Below are positions 26,412 through 38,693 of a stretch of DNA of 64,000 nt, one piece after another. The notes beneath the pieces were generated by a model that saw nothing but the letters and a program-made list of their open reading frames with translations, was not told the origin of the DNA and did no database searches. Position 1 is the first letter of the stretch. Every line of letters begins with the position of its first letter. A program made the position numbers and the translations under genes. Source of the DNA: Trichinella spiralis (taxonomy: Eukaryota > Nematoda > Enoplea > Trichinellida > Trichinellidae); assembly GCA_000181795.3 (NCBI GenBank), contig CM012955.1:7069860-7133859 (forward strand). The letters are read 5' to 3'.

Positions 26412-27342
26412 TTCGAATTTCCATTTCAACTGATTGATGGCAATTTTGGAAATTGTTCTCGTTCGAAATATCCAAATCCAAATTTGATCAATTCTTGTCC
26501 GTTTTTCTTTTTTCTTCTTTTCCAACAATTGTTTCAACAAATACGTCCTGTTGTTGCACAGTGATTGATTGAAGAAGAATAAAATGAGTAAGTTGTGAGG
26601 GAAAAAAAATATATGTATATATATATATATATAGATGCGGTGATGAATTTTGTTGTTGTTGTTGTTGTTATTTACAAATAATTTTTCAAATTGTCCAATG
26701 GACGTTGAGAATGCAAAAAAGACTAACCCCAACTACGGACGACCTGGTCAATTTCCATTTCAAAGGGAGCATATAGACGACGAACAGTATATGAATGGAT
26801 CATCTCGATTTGGCGTGCATTTTCCCACCGCAAGTATTCTTTCTTTTTTTTGTCAAAAAGCATCGATAGCCCCAGGTCATCGACGGTCACCGCTGCTCGA
26901 CAACATCGTAGCAAGTGGAAAAAGTAAAAAAAAAATCTACTCCACTACTCCAAACGATCATAATAAAATGGATAAGAAGAAATCAAGCAGGTTTCGAATA
27001 GAGCCAACAAACCAACGTTGGCCTTCTGTCCTTGTCCCCTTTCAGAGTAGCCCTGCCCGCCGGTGTGTAATGTCCATTCTTTTAGCCTCCTCCTCTTGTG
27101 TTCATCTCTTGCCCTCGGTGGGGCTATTGTTCTCGTTGTTCTGTGTGTGGTTGGGGGGAAGGGGGAAGGTTCGCTTGCGTCGCTAGTGTCGGAATGGGCC
27201 AGCGGAATTCGCTTGTATTCACCGTTACTCGCAGCGGTACTGCATCCATACTGTGGGATTTTTTCGCCTTTTCTTTCCAATCGCGGTCAGCGGTCTAGAC
27301 GGTCACCACCGAACTTGGCCTGCCATTCGACCCGCAGACGAT
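26412..27342 (+). other. FAM91A to Naked cuticle interval with one 163-codon ORF
   Basis: An (AT)n and a TTG run lie at about 26610-26670. An ATG-initiated ORF at 26698-27186 starts MDVENAKKTNPNYGRPGQF; its middle is basic and Ser-rich and its end hydrophobic. It matches nothing I know and could be an unrecognised gene, an alternative Naked cuticle 5' exon or chance. 27000-27340 is GC-rich with open frames on both strands and looks like a promoter and 5' UTR. Confidence 0.25.
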
Positions 27343-30300
27343 ATGAGCTCCGTTCTACGCAAATTGGTAAGAACCGACAGAATTTTTGTTTTTTTTTACA
27401 ATATTTTTTTTCCATTTACAACACAACAACGACTTCAGTGGATTTTAATTCGTTTCAAATTTGCATGTTTTTCTTTGTGCAACCTTTGATTTTTTCGAAA
27501 AATAACCAATACAAATTGCATTGGTGGTATTTTCTTTCGCATTGGATTTAATTTGAAATTAATGCAGTGTTTGTTGTTCACGTTTTTTTTTCCAACGAAA
27601 TTTCTTATTCTATTGTTGAAATTAATTCTGGTCTACATTGGAGGAAGAGAACAATCCACCATTGCGTGGAATCAGTTGGAATAATTTTTTTTTGAAAAAT
27701 TATTTTTTTTCCATTATTTACCCCACTGTTATGGCAGAAAAAGAGGCGGGAGAAGTGGATTGTTGTTTTTGTAATTCGATGTGCAGGTGCAAATTTTGTT
27801 TTTCCAAATGGCATTCAAAGGTACGACGAAAAACAAAAACAACAACATCATTTTGTGCATGTAATTATCAAATTTCTGTTTATGTTATTCAACTGATTTT
27901 AAATTTAATATTGTTGTTGTGAAAAACAAAAAATCACTGTTCTCTCGTGAATAGATTTCAAAGCGATTACATATTTATATGTGCAAATAGATGTTTTCAA
28001 CATACGTCTGTATGTACAGATATGTTGAAAAGCATGCCAGACGTGATCGTAAAATTGCGCTTCTCATGGTGGATCATGCAAATTAGGTCATCACATTGTC
28101 AATGTAGGTCAAATGATTTCGCTGACCGATCCGCCGAATCCGATCCGATCCGATCCGATTGTACGGTTCATTTCCATTGTACTACTCGGTCCACAAGTGC
28201 AGATGGTGCAATTGGGCAAATGGCGGTCAGTAGAAAGTGAGTCGGCCGGTTCGGCGGCAGGTCGGGTCGAATGTGTCAAAGCGGCGCCGCTTATGCGCGC
28301 GGTTCATCTTTTATGACCATCAACTGGACCAATCAATCCGCATTAGCAATTAATTATTCATTCGTTGACCAGCAGCTATTATTATTATTATTATTATTAT
28401 TATTTTCCATCCAAGCTAAACGGCACTGCTTTGTAGAATAACTATAGACATTCATTTTCCCTTCGTCTAACGGCTACAACTTTCCAACTAACTGCAATGG
28501 TGAATATTCTTTTACTCATCTGATATTCATAATTAACTTTTGAAAAACAAACGTATGAATTGATTTTTATTTTATTTTATTTTATTTGTTTTTTTGCAAG
28601 TGATATATATGTGTAGGATGAGGGAATGAAAATGATGCAAGATGTGTGTGTGATTATTTATGCTTTTGAAATTATCAATCTTAATACGTATAAAATTGTA
28701 TTTTTATGTTTGAATTGTGGTTGATAATAGTATGTGAGGGGGAAAAATAGTTTACAGTTTGTCGACTGGTGACCTCAGTGAATGGGATATTTTTCAATGG
28801 GCAGAAGAAGATGAGGGGGAAGGGGGAGTTTGAGGTCGAAATGCCTGCTTGATGGCGTCGTTAGCTGGCTGATGGTGGTGGTGCATGAAGCATAAATTGT
28901 ACAAATATTTATTCGACGTTGAACAACACTCTGACGCCCCGTTGCAACAATGCCGATCGCTGCTAACGTTAAACAGGATCCGTCGAAAAAAGGCCGAAAG
29001 GTTAACTAACGTTCACTGCTGCCTGCGCGTTGCTTTTCTTCGACAGTACATCAACAGCAAAACAAATTATAATAATTATAATCTTTTTTAAAAAAAATTC
29101 TGTATTATTTATTAAACTTGATTACGATTGTCGATTTAAATGCAAAGATGAAAAATGTTCCAATACATTTTTTGCTTACTGTTGGATATTTTTTTGTTGT
29201 GAAATTTCATTTTTATGTTAATATGTTGTTCAGAAATGGGATATGGAAACAAACACGAATAGCAGCAGTTTATTGGCTGTTGTTGTTGTTGTTGTTGTTG
29301 TTCGAGTTTAGCGGGGGTGGAATAAAGGTTGACATCACTGAGGGCTTTTAGTAGTGTTGGCGCCGGCAAGCTGTTTTGAATCGTGACGCGGTTTTGTTTT
29401 CATTGTCCATGTTCAAAAGATGCCGACATCAATTTACCTGTTTTCCATTGGCCAATTGTTCGTCGGTCTCGGTTGACTGTAATTAACCGCACGCTGGCGG
29501 CGCTTTGCACGGCGCCGGCGGTTTGATTAGAGCACCGCAGGCGGCCGTTGATTGGTCCGTTCGACAATTGACAGATCCTTTCATTCTCGACTGATCCACT
29601 CACCGTGGACGTGCTTTGTTTGACAATTGCGGCGACCTCTGATTTCTGATCCATTTTTTTTCTTTCTTTATTCCATTCTTTACCACTGTACGAATGGTTA
29701 ATTATTATTTTCATTTTTGTCCTGAATTATTGAAAAAATATCTCTGTGTCATATTTCACTTGCTGTTTGTTGTATAGATTGTAAGTTTTTTTTTCTATTT
29801 TGTTTTCATACATTCTATTATGAATTTTTCAAATTCATTTCTTCGACAATGTGGTGAATAATTATTGTTGACTATTGTGGACTTTGCCGTACGGCGAATC
29901 GGTAGGGATTGAAGAATTGTGAACGATCCACTGAACAACCGACACTTTGACTTGGAGAGTCATTTTGCATTGAAAAATAATATATACATATATATAAATA
30001 TATAATATAGAAAATTAATTGATTCGTTGTTGGTAAAATTAGCGGGGAAAGGTTTTTAATATTAATAATCTTAAATTATTGTGGTGGTGGTTGCAGAGAA
30101 CGAATTGAATTTTAAAAATTGTTGCAACAATTTCTGGGACCATGTAGTGTAGTTTTGCATTTGTTGTTGTCGAATATGCGTTGGGTTGGGTTGGGATTGA
30201 AAATTTTCTACTCTATTAATTGTTGATTTTTTTCCAGGTAACTCGCACCAGTAGAAGCAACGTTGGCAAAGTGGACATTGCTGCGAATACAAGCAATACA

Positions 30301-32394
30301 ATTATCATGAGAAGGCCTTTCGGGATTGGCGGAACGAAGTCGATCAAATTTTCAAGTATACGATTTGATTAGAAAAGAGCAAATTATTATTGTTATTGTT
30401 GTAATTTTTTTAAAAAATAAATTTCCATTTTTTTGCAGATGCATTGGCAGAAAATTGCGAAGGTGATAAAGTGAAATTGTTGTCGGTGATATCCCATACG
30501 GACAGTTCCAATTCCACGTCCACTGGTGAATTGTTGCCCTGCTCGGACGGAAATGAGACCGTCTCGCAGACAACCGAAGAAGATTGCTATGACACAATTT
30601 TGAAAGAAGCTCTGGTCAACGCGAAATCGCCGTGCCATGGTCACGCGGACGACAGCAGTACCACAACCACCACCGAACCGCTTTATCAGCAGCCGTGTGA
30701 TTTTTCTCGCAATAAAATATCCACCACCTGCAACGACAACAAATCCAAACAACCAGTCATGCATACTGCTAAAAATGGACAAGTATTCTTCTTATTATTA
30801 TTATTATTATTATGCTTTTGGAAATGATTGAAAAAAATTTCAGCGCAATTGCAAAAATTTGAAAATGCACGAAGGTCAAGAATGGGTATTCACGTTGTAC
30901 GATTTTGACGGAAAAGGAAAAGTTTCCAAAGCGGTAAGCTGACTTGATCATAATCATCAATAAGCGGAATATTTGTTCATTAATACTATTATTATTATCA
31001 TTATTCAGAATTAACAAAAACCATACAGTGTTTGTTGTTCATCTCATTTTCTATGCTGAAAGAACAAAACAACAAATAAAAAAGGACCATTGTTCACCTT
31101 GACATTAATTTTTTCTTTTTAAAAAAAAGAGGAAAATTGAATTTTTCACGTCATCATTCTCTTTTTGACTGAGCAGAATTATTATTACTTTTTATTCGAT
31201 AATGTCCACTGATTTGAATAATTCAATTGAATGAATCGAGCAAAAAATAAAACAGCAGAGAATTTAAATTGAAGTTGTCGGTCAGAGAGGAATGTTAATA
31301 TTGTTGTTTCGTTGCAGGATATTCTCAGTTTGGTGCGGTCGATATACGACGTCTTGGGCAGCGCGAAGTTGCCGATGCGCGCCAACGTCGGCGCTGGCCA
31401 CACCGGCGACCCCAAGACCAGTGGTCAGCCGATGGGCGCGTTCAAGATCAAATTGTCGGTCGTGCCGGACGGCGAAGCTCTGCCGGACGGTGAAGCGGAA
31501 CGGACCAAAAATGCATCCCGAACACCGGTAGCCAACGGGCCACGCCCACTGGCGTCTGGTCGTCCCAAGGGGCGCCACGGTTGGGCTTGCGGGCCGTTGC
31601 AAGCGGCGAAGTCGAAAATTTGGGAAGCGGCTGCGCTTGAAAACAAACCCTGCCGGTCTTGTCCCCACAGAAATTATGTAAATTTGTCCGAGTTGGAAAG
31701 CTGCTGCCGAGACGGCGGCTGCGCATCGTTCAACGCCACCTCGGCGCCTCGCTTACGTCACTGCGACCGGCACTGTCACTGTCCGCCGGCTCACGCCACG
31801 CCTCGTCACGTGAACTCCCAAGCCCATGCCCACGCCGCCACTTCTCGACCGTTGCTCGCCCACGCACGCTCCGCGGCGCGTCGAGCTCATGGAAATGCGA
31901 ACGAAGCCGAATACGCGGCAATAAGATCTTGTTGTACGAACAAAGTTGTTGCCGACTGTGGACCAGGCTCATCTCCGTCGGCGAATGTCGACCGTCGCAG
32001 CACTGGCAACAACAACAACAACAACAGCAACGGATACTATTACTACTACACGAGAGCTCCGACGGCAACGATGCCAACGCCGGTGGGAAAATTGTCGTCG
32101 TCCGAACGAAAATGCTCACCGGCCTTGAACGTCGACAAGCAGTTGCTTTTGGTGCACGACAAGCCGAACCGTGTTGCGGTGGTTCATCGACATTCAAAAA
32201 TGGCAGCTCGTTCCAACCGGCTCGACAAAAGCATGCAAATCCGACCTACTGTCGCTGCTGGTGCTGCTGACCACACCCCCAGGAACAGCGGTGGCCGACG
32301 TCCGGATACTGCAGCCGACTGTTCAACTGGAGGACTCTACTTCGAGCACCGACACTACCACGAACATCACCACCACTACTATTACAACTGCTGA
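27343..32394 (+). CDS. nkd: Naked cuticle homolog (EF-hand Dishevelled-binding Wnt modulator)
   Basis: Nkd proteins bind Dishevelled and dampen Wnt signalling. Exons: 27343-27366 (tentative), 30238-30355, 30439-30782, 30844-30933, 31318-32394; 550 residues if joined. The diagnostic block is the single EF-hand, EWVFTLYDFDGKGKVSKA followed by DILSLVRSIYDVLG and, after a Gly-rich insert, FKIKLSVVPDGEALPDGEAE, as in fly and vertebrate Nkd. The protein ends in a His-rich tail (FEHRHYHEHHHHYYYNC), the same kind of ending as vertebrate Nkd. The last exon is GC-rich and low-complexity, with NNNNNN and YYYYY runs. The first exon (MSSVLRKL) is chosen because its donor phase fits; it lacks the MG myristoylation start of vertebrate Nkd, so the true N-terminus may differ. 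The next in-frame ATG is at 30307. Confidence 0.88.
27367..30237 (+). other. Large intron (tentative) of Naked cuticle
   Basis: Contains a CCGAT-type short tandem repeat (about 28136-28160), ATT runs (about 28377-28404) and GTT runs (about 29279-29302). A GC-rich island at about 29440-29640 has CCAAT-type motifs in both orientations (GGCCAAT, ATTGGTCC) and no plus-strand frame, suggesting an internal promoter or enhancer. No conserved exon was recognised. Confidence 0.35.
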
Positions 32395-35300
32395 CTCGCT
32401 TCGCAACCACAACAACAGGTTAGATTTTCCCATTTTGTTCGTGCCGCTTCCCTTGGCCTTACTATTGATATTTACTTGTTTTTTTTATTCAAATTTGTTT
32501 ACTGTTTTTGCTTACTTCTTTGGTTACTATTTTTACGAGATGCCTACCTAGCTAGCTGTCTAAATGTCTGTCTGTTTGTCGATCAGTGCACATGGATGTA
32601 AATTTTGAAAGGAATTCTTCTTCTTTTTTTAAATTTGAATTATTGAATATATTTCATTTCAATAAATATCCCTTTCGATTCTGTTTTTTTAAATAAAATT
32701 TACACCAATTTGATTTTGTTTTTTAACTTTTTTGTCAGAAAATTGTAATCTGAACAAAAATAATAAAACCAGAGAAATACACAACAGGCGTATGGACACA
32801 AATGTGTTGTAAATTTGGAAGGAATTTTTAAAATTATTTTATTTATTATTAGCTATCGAAAAAAAGCAACCATCGAACGTCACGTTTCCATGCAAACGGA
32901 CAGACGGAGAGGGAAAAATAATTTTTCATCGCAATTTTTCATTTTTAATGAACACGCACCGCACCTGTTGTTGCGCTGTATTCATACATTTGAATATTGT
33001 ATTGCATTCATTGCACAATTGAATAACAATAATTGTTCATCATCATCATCATTATTATTACTGTTATTCAGTTTTCACCAAACACAATGCAAAATTGCTT
33101 CCTCATTATTATTCTTTTTATTTCTTTTTTTTCTGAATAAGAAAAAATTCATTAGTGTAAATTTCCATTTCCATTATTACAAATTAAAATTCTACTTTGA
33201 GATCGAATCGACTATTACGTGAAGAAATTTCTTTTTTCATTTTGCTCACTGACGCAACATTTTCTTCACGTTTCGCTTTGCTCTTCGATTGGTTCAAAAA
33301 TATTCCAGTGCTTCTTCGATCTGCTGGCTTTTGTTTAAGAAACTGAAAATTCCACTCGCAGGCATCGCAACCATCTCATTTCTATTCAAATTTCTTTTCC
33401 AATCAAATAAATATCCTTTCCAACATTGCACAGAAATGAATAATACTTGATTTTTTTATTACGGTATCTTTCGTGTTTTTATCTGAGGAGTAATTTTTAT
33501 ATTTTTTATGATGGAAAACCTTTGCAATTTGCTAGTGTAAATTTGGACAAAATTCGAATTGTTGCCGAAAGCAGAACGGCATAAATTGAATCTATCATTA
33601 TTACTATTATTATTATTGTTGTTGTTGTTGATACGTGTTGTTTGTAGTTGATGAAAAGAGAAGCAACAACAATAAGATGGTCAGTTGTGTTTGACGTCAA
33701 AATATTTTATACAACACAAACAAGAGTGCGTTTTATTATAAAATTGCAAAATACAATTGTATTCATTTATTGACAATAAATGTCAGCAGAATGTAAATTC
33801 AGTTATCAGAAATTTGCCAAGACCAGTTGAATGGAAAAATGATGGCCATGCATTCATTGGTGGCAGTATTATTTCTTTCCCTTTCAAAACCCACAAAACA
33901 GATAAATGTATGTATTTGTGTGTGTGTGTGTTTGTAAAGTTTTTCTTTTCATTCAATGAAACAAATTGTCCAAGGTGTACTGTAAATTGTGGAGAGAACT
34001 GAAGTGATTTAATTTGTATTTTCAAGAATCAATAATGCAAAGTTTGTTCGCTTGGTTGTTTTTGATGCAGAAAAGAAAAAAAGAAGAAAATCATCAGTGG
34101 AATTCAAATCAGAAGCATTTTTCTTATTTTTTCTATTCAAATTTAAAAATAGAAGAACAAGAAAAAATTTTCAACGCACCGTTTTCAAAATCTCTCTGTC
34201 CGATAGTTTAATGTTCGTCCAACATTTCCAAGTAGGCATTTTGACAATTTTATCATCGCATGATCAAAAATTTATAATTTTCCATAATTTTTCCATCATC
34301 CATTATTGATATTATTCAGAAAAATAGAACACCTGCTAAAATACGTAAAACGTGACGTAATAATATGTGAAATCACGAAAAGGAAATTCAACGTCAACGC
34401 GGCAGAGGATCATTTGTTCGACAAAATCTCTACGCATAAAAAATGCTTGCTATTATATATATATATATTTTTTTTTTGCATTTTCAGTTTGTTTCACATT
34501 TCAACATCAAGCGAAGGTGTGTGGCTTTTGGCGGTTCTATTTTATTTTTAATATTTTTCATATTCGTCAAAAATTTCTCCAAACCAATCCAACTTGATCT
34601 TCTTCTTCTTCTTCTTCTTTCTATTATGATTTCATAAAAATTTGAAAAGTGAGAAAAATTAATTTTTCATATTAAATTTTTTACGTCACGTATTTCCCGG
34701 TTAAATATTGTTTAAACACCATAAATAATAGCGATTTTTCGTTTGTCTGGTCAATTTAGAAATATTTAAAAAGAAAAAAAAATAAAATTATACTTGGAAA
34801 TTATGTTTTTTTTTCTAACTTCTGTTCCTGCATTTTAGTTACTGTTTGTTTGTTGTGGATCTTTTTGCATTTGAAAATGTTTAATGGGGAAAAAATAATT
34901 GAAATAAAAAAAATATTATTAATACAGATAATGAATAATAAATTATGAAAGGGGAAAGAATAGTTTTATAAAAAGTGCGGTTATTGATCATTTGGTTGGT
35001 AAAGAGTCAAGGAGGTGTAAAGTTTTGGACGGACATAAATAGGTCGCATAAAACAGTCGTTTGACCTTGAAAATGAAGGTGTTTATAGGTGATGTCAGTT
35101 TATGCATGAAATTTTCTGTTAATTTTTGCTTTTTTTTAAAAAAAAGAAGAAATTAATAATTCATGTTGAAAATTGGTAAGGATTAGTGAAAATTTTTCAT
35201 GTTATTGTTGTTTGGATTAAGGAAAAAACAATTAATGATGATGCCTTGATTGAGGTCAACGTGTGGAGCAAAACGGTTGTGCTTTTTGTTCGATGAAAAT

Positions 35301-38300
35301 GATGATGGTGATCAATAAAATTTCCATGAAAGCAAAAGCGTTTTAATGCTTTTGTGCAATGATTGTCATTTAGCTCGGGTTTGATTGGTCTTATCTTGTC
35401 AATTGGTCTCTTCAACTGGTAAGTAAGTGATAAGCAAGAAAGGGTTGATCAAGTGAATGAATGAATAATAATTAGCCGCTAGGACGATCGATCTGAACTC
35501 CGATCGTCCATTTTATAATGGAGATTAAATCTGCGTTGTCCAGGTGCAAGTTGAATTTCAGCTCATTTCAATTATTCTTCTTCATAATCACCAATGCGCA
35601 AAATTTTTTTAATCCACCTTCCATCGTCTTATTTTCCCACAAATATAAGTATAAATGGACATTTCTAAATCGTATACTTTTTCATTTTTTGTCATCATCA
35701 TTATTCTTGTTTTTTTTTGAATGACTGTATTTTAAAATTTAAAACCATTCAAAGATAGATGGATTATATGATTATTGATTTTTATATCGAATCCACCTTG
35801 TTGTTGTTGTTGTAATTTTTGTAATAATAAGGTAAGTTTTTTTTTATCAGGATGTGTGCATGTGAATGTGCGTGTTGGTTTTTTTCCACTTTCTTCAATA
35901 ATATTTGCAGAAGAGGATTGAGCAACACCAATGTAAGCCAAATTCAAAAAACAAACAAATGTATATATATATACTTTATGTTTTTTTTTATTTGAAAATT
36001 ATATTTGAATGTCGAAAGTGAGGAAAGTTGTTTGTTTAATTGTGATTAAATTGAATTGAGCTAAAGTAAAGTAAAAAGTGAAAATTATACTCGGTTGAGA
36101 ATAAATTTCTTTTTAAATCATAACAACAGTAATCGCTTCATGCTTGAAGAGAAACAACCAAATGGTACATTTGTTGTCGGTTGTCAAGCAGAAAGTGGTT
36201 TATTCTTTACGAGCGTTTTTTTTCACACTTGTAGAAAGCATTTGCAAACGATGCTTTTTTTCATTTTTAACAAAAATAATATGCAAAAATGAAATTTTAT
36301 TTTAAAAAGTAAATATTTTTTTTAAATATTCTATTATAATTATGCTTTCAGTTGGACATCTTTTCTTTGTAGCCCAAGTGGAAAATTCCGTTGCCATGCA
36401 ACGAACCTATCATCTATCTCTTCTTCGTATCGCATGCTGTTGTCGAGGGAAGAATAATTTTTAATTCACTTCACCATCACCGCGTCTAGCATTTTCTGCT
36501 TGCTTCTTTTCACTCGGCTATTATTTGCATTGCTCCGTTCAATTTTCATTATCAAATGAATGTAAATGTCTCTTTTACTCGGTGTCTGTTTATAGTTTTT
36601 AATTTATTAACTATTAATTAACAAATACAAATTGTATTTATTTATTTATTTATTGTTTATTTTCAATATATATGGTAATTTTTTACAATTTTTATTAAGT
36701 GAATTTAAATTTTCTTGAAAAAACTTCTTTCATTTTTTTTACTTTACAAAAATTTCAAATATAATTATTCCATGTGTTTGCTTTATGATTAATAGAGATG
36801 GAAAATGGGATAAAATGAATTTTGATTGGTCAAAAAATTTTCTATTACATACATCAATATTCTTATTTACATTCAGTAAAACTACAGTAACATCAATGGT
36901 TGTATTTTTTGATCGGTAGGATTGATAAGATTCCACTGATTGATTGATTGAAATGTAAAATTGAAATACACATGTAAAACTGGTAATAATAGCCATTTGT
37001 GTTGATTATCATATTTTTTTGATTGATGTGTTTCATTTTTTTAATTACTGAAACTGACAAAATGCAATTTTATTCCTATTCGGAGATGCATACGGTTGAA
37101 TATTATTGTCTCTTTTAGTTGATTTCATTTGATTGTTATAATTTCCATAATTTATAATCATGCATCGGTACGGTCCATTTTTCTTTCGTAATATTTATTT
37201 TATTTTTTTTTGTTTTTGAACGTTGACGTAATACAGCAAACATATAATATATGTGATTTATTTTGAATTCAAATTTTTAAATTTATATGAAATTTAAAAA
37301 ATTTCAATAATTAATTTGTATTATTTCATGTTTTTTTATCTTGTTCATTTTTCGACAGATTGTGTTACAAAATGTTCGCCAAAGCTTTTTTCATTTAATT
37401 ATCCATCGGTCAATATGAATTGAACAAGCCCATTGGATGTTAGAGGAGGCGACCGTTAATAATCTCCCTTGTAAAAGGGGACAGGGGGAGCCAACAGTAT
37501 ACAGCTGGCGTGTCAGTGGTTCATTTGAAGTGGGCGAGATGGATTTTTAAGAAAGCACATTTACATACGGTTGTCGAGCATCATTATCTTATTCGACCGA
37601 CATTGGTCAATTCTTTTTCCATGTAAATTATTCATCACTTGCCGTGGAGGTGGAGAATTTTTGTTCATTATTGATTTCAAATTTCCATTTGTTCTCCATT
37701 AGTCGGTAAGACCTTGTCGTATTGAATCACTACCACCACCACTACTTGCAATGAGGATGATCATCAGAATGATTTAATGAAAAATGTTCGCACAAAAAGT
37801 CAATCAAATTCATTTCCATTTCCTCTTTTTTTTAATTAATTGAATCATTTTATCAACATGATAGATTGGATTGTTGTTTGTTTGTAACAAATAAACAACC
37901 ACAGAATCGAAGGTATGGAAATTTTTTGGTATAAACAAGCAACGATATCAGTTCATTATCAGTTTGGTGTCATTGGATTGTGAACAGGTTATTTCATCGC
38001 TAGTTTAACCGGTCCAAAAATTGTACACTTGGAATAAGAGCAGAAGCGAAAAACAATACCACACCCGTACAATGTATGTGTTGGAGGAGGAAAATGCTCC
38101 AGCATGCCGCCGACACTTGGTTTGATATATACAGTGAAATTTTGCATGAGGGGAAATTAAATTAATTACAAATATCCATATTTTATCCACAATAATGAAA
38201 TAATTAAAGTCGACAATCTGTGTGAACATGCATGCATGTATGTATATAGTAAGGACGTCCGGTGAGATTGTCCACTTCAGCTAGTGTTGTTGTATTTGCT

Positions 38301-38693
38301 TGGGCGGGTTCAATTCATCTGCGCGCGTATTCATCAGTTCACTAACGTTGTCCTCATCGGTCGGTGGACAAATATTCACTTTTCAGTTGTTGGTGTTGTT
38401 GACTGGACAGAGTGACCAGTTTTCGGCGAGCTTGTTTCCTTGACGTTTTCCGCATCTTCCTCTTGCCGGTCATGCAAATTTACAGTAAGCCAAACAGACA
38501 GACAGCCGGCCGGCCGGCCGGCCGGTCGTCAATTAATCAACTTCTTTTAACAGCGCAGACGGTCTTGCAGTTTTCTTTTGCCGACTTTTGAAAATTGTCT
38601 GTCCTTGGAAATCGCTCGCATTTTATTTCACAACAACAATATTTGATTGTTTATTTGTTTACTTATTATTTTAGAATTTATTTTGATGAAAAT
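32395..38693. other. 6.3 kb non-coding region, Naked cuticle 3' side to ARNT promoter
   Basis: AT-rich with many simple repeats and no exon I can support. A GC-rich block at about 38260-38600 before ARNT includes a (CCGG)5 run at 38506-38525 and looks like a promoter or 5' UTR exon. A TTTTAG acceptor (38669-38674) lies just before the ARNT start codon. Confidence 0.4.

Noticed and set aside
26641-26670. TTG repeat encoding a Leu run before the 26698 ATG
   Set aside because: Microsatellite; the same triplet repeat occurs in introns and intergenic DNA throughout the window.
29400-29714. 104-residue minus-strand frame in the Naked cuticle intron
   Set aside because: Coincides with the GC-rich island; composition follows base bias and no family or splice signals fit.
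31425-32270. Several long overlapping frames on both strands in the last Naked cuticle exon
   Set aside because: GC-rich low-complexity sequence leaves all frames open; only the frame continuing the EF-hand block and ending in the His-rich tail fits the family.
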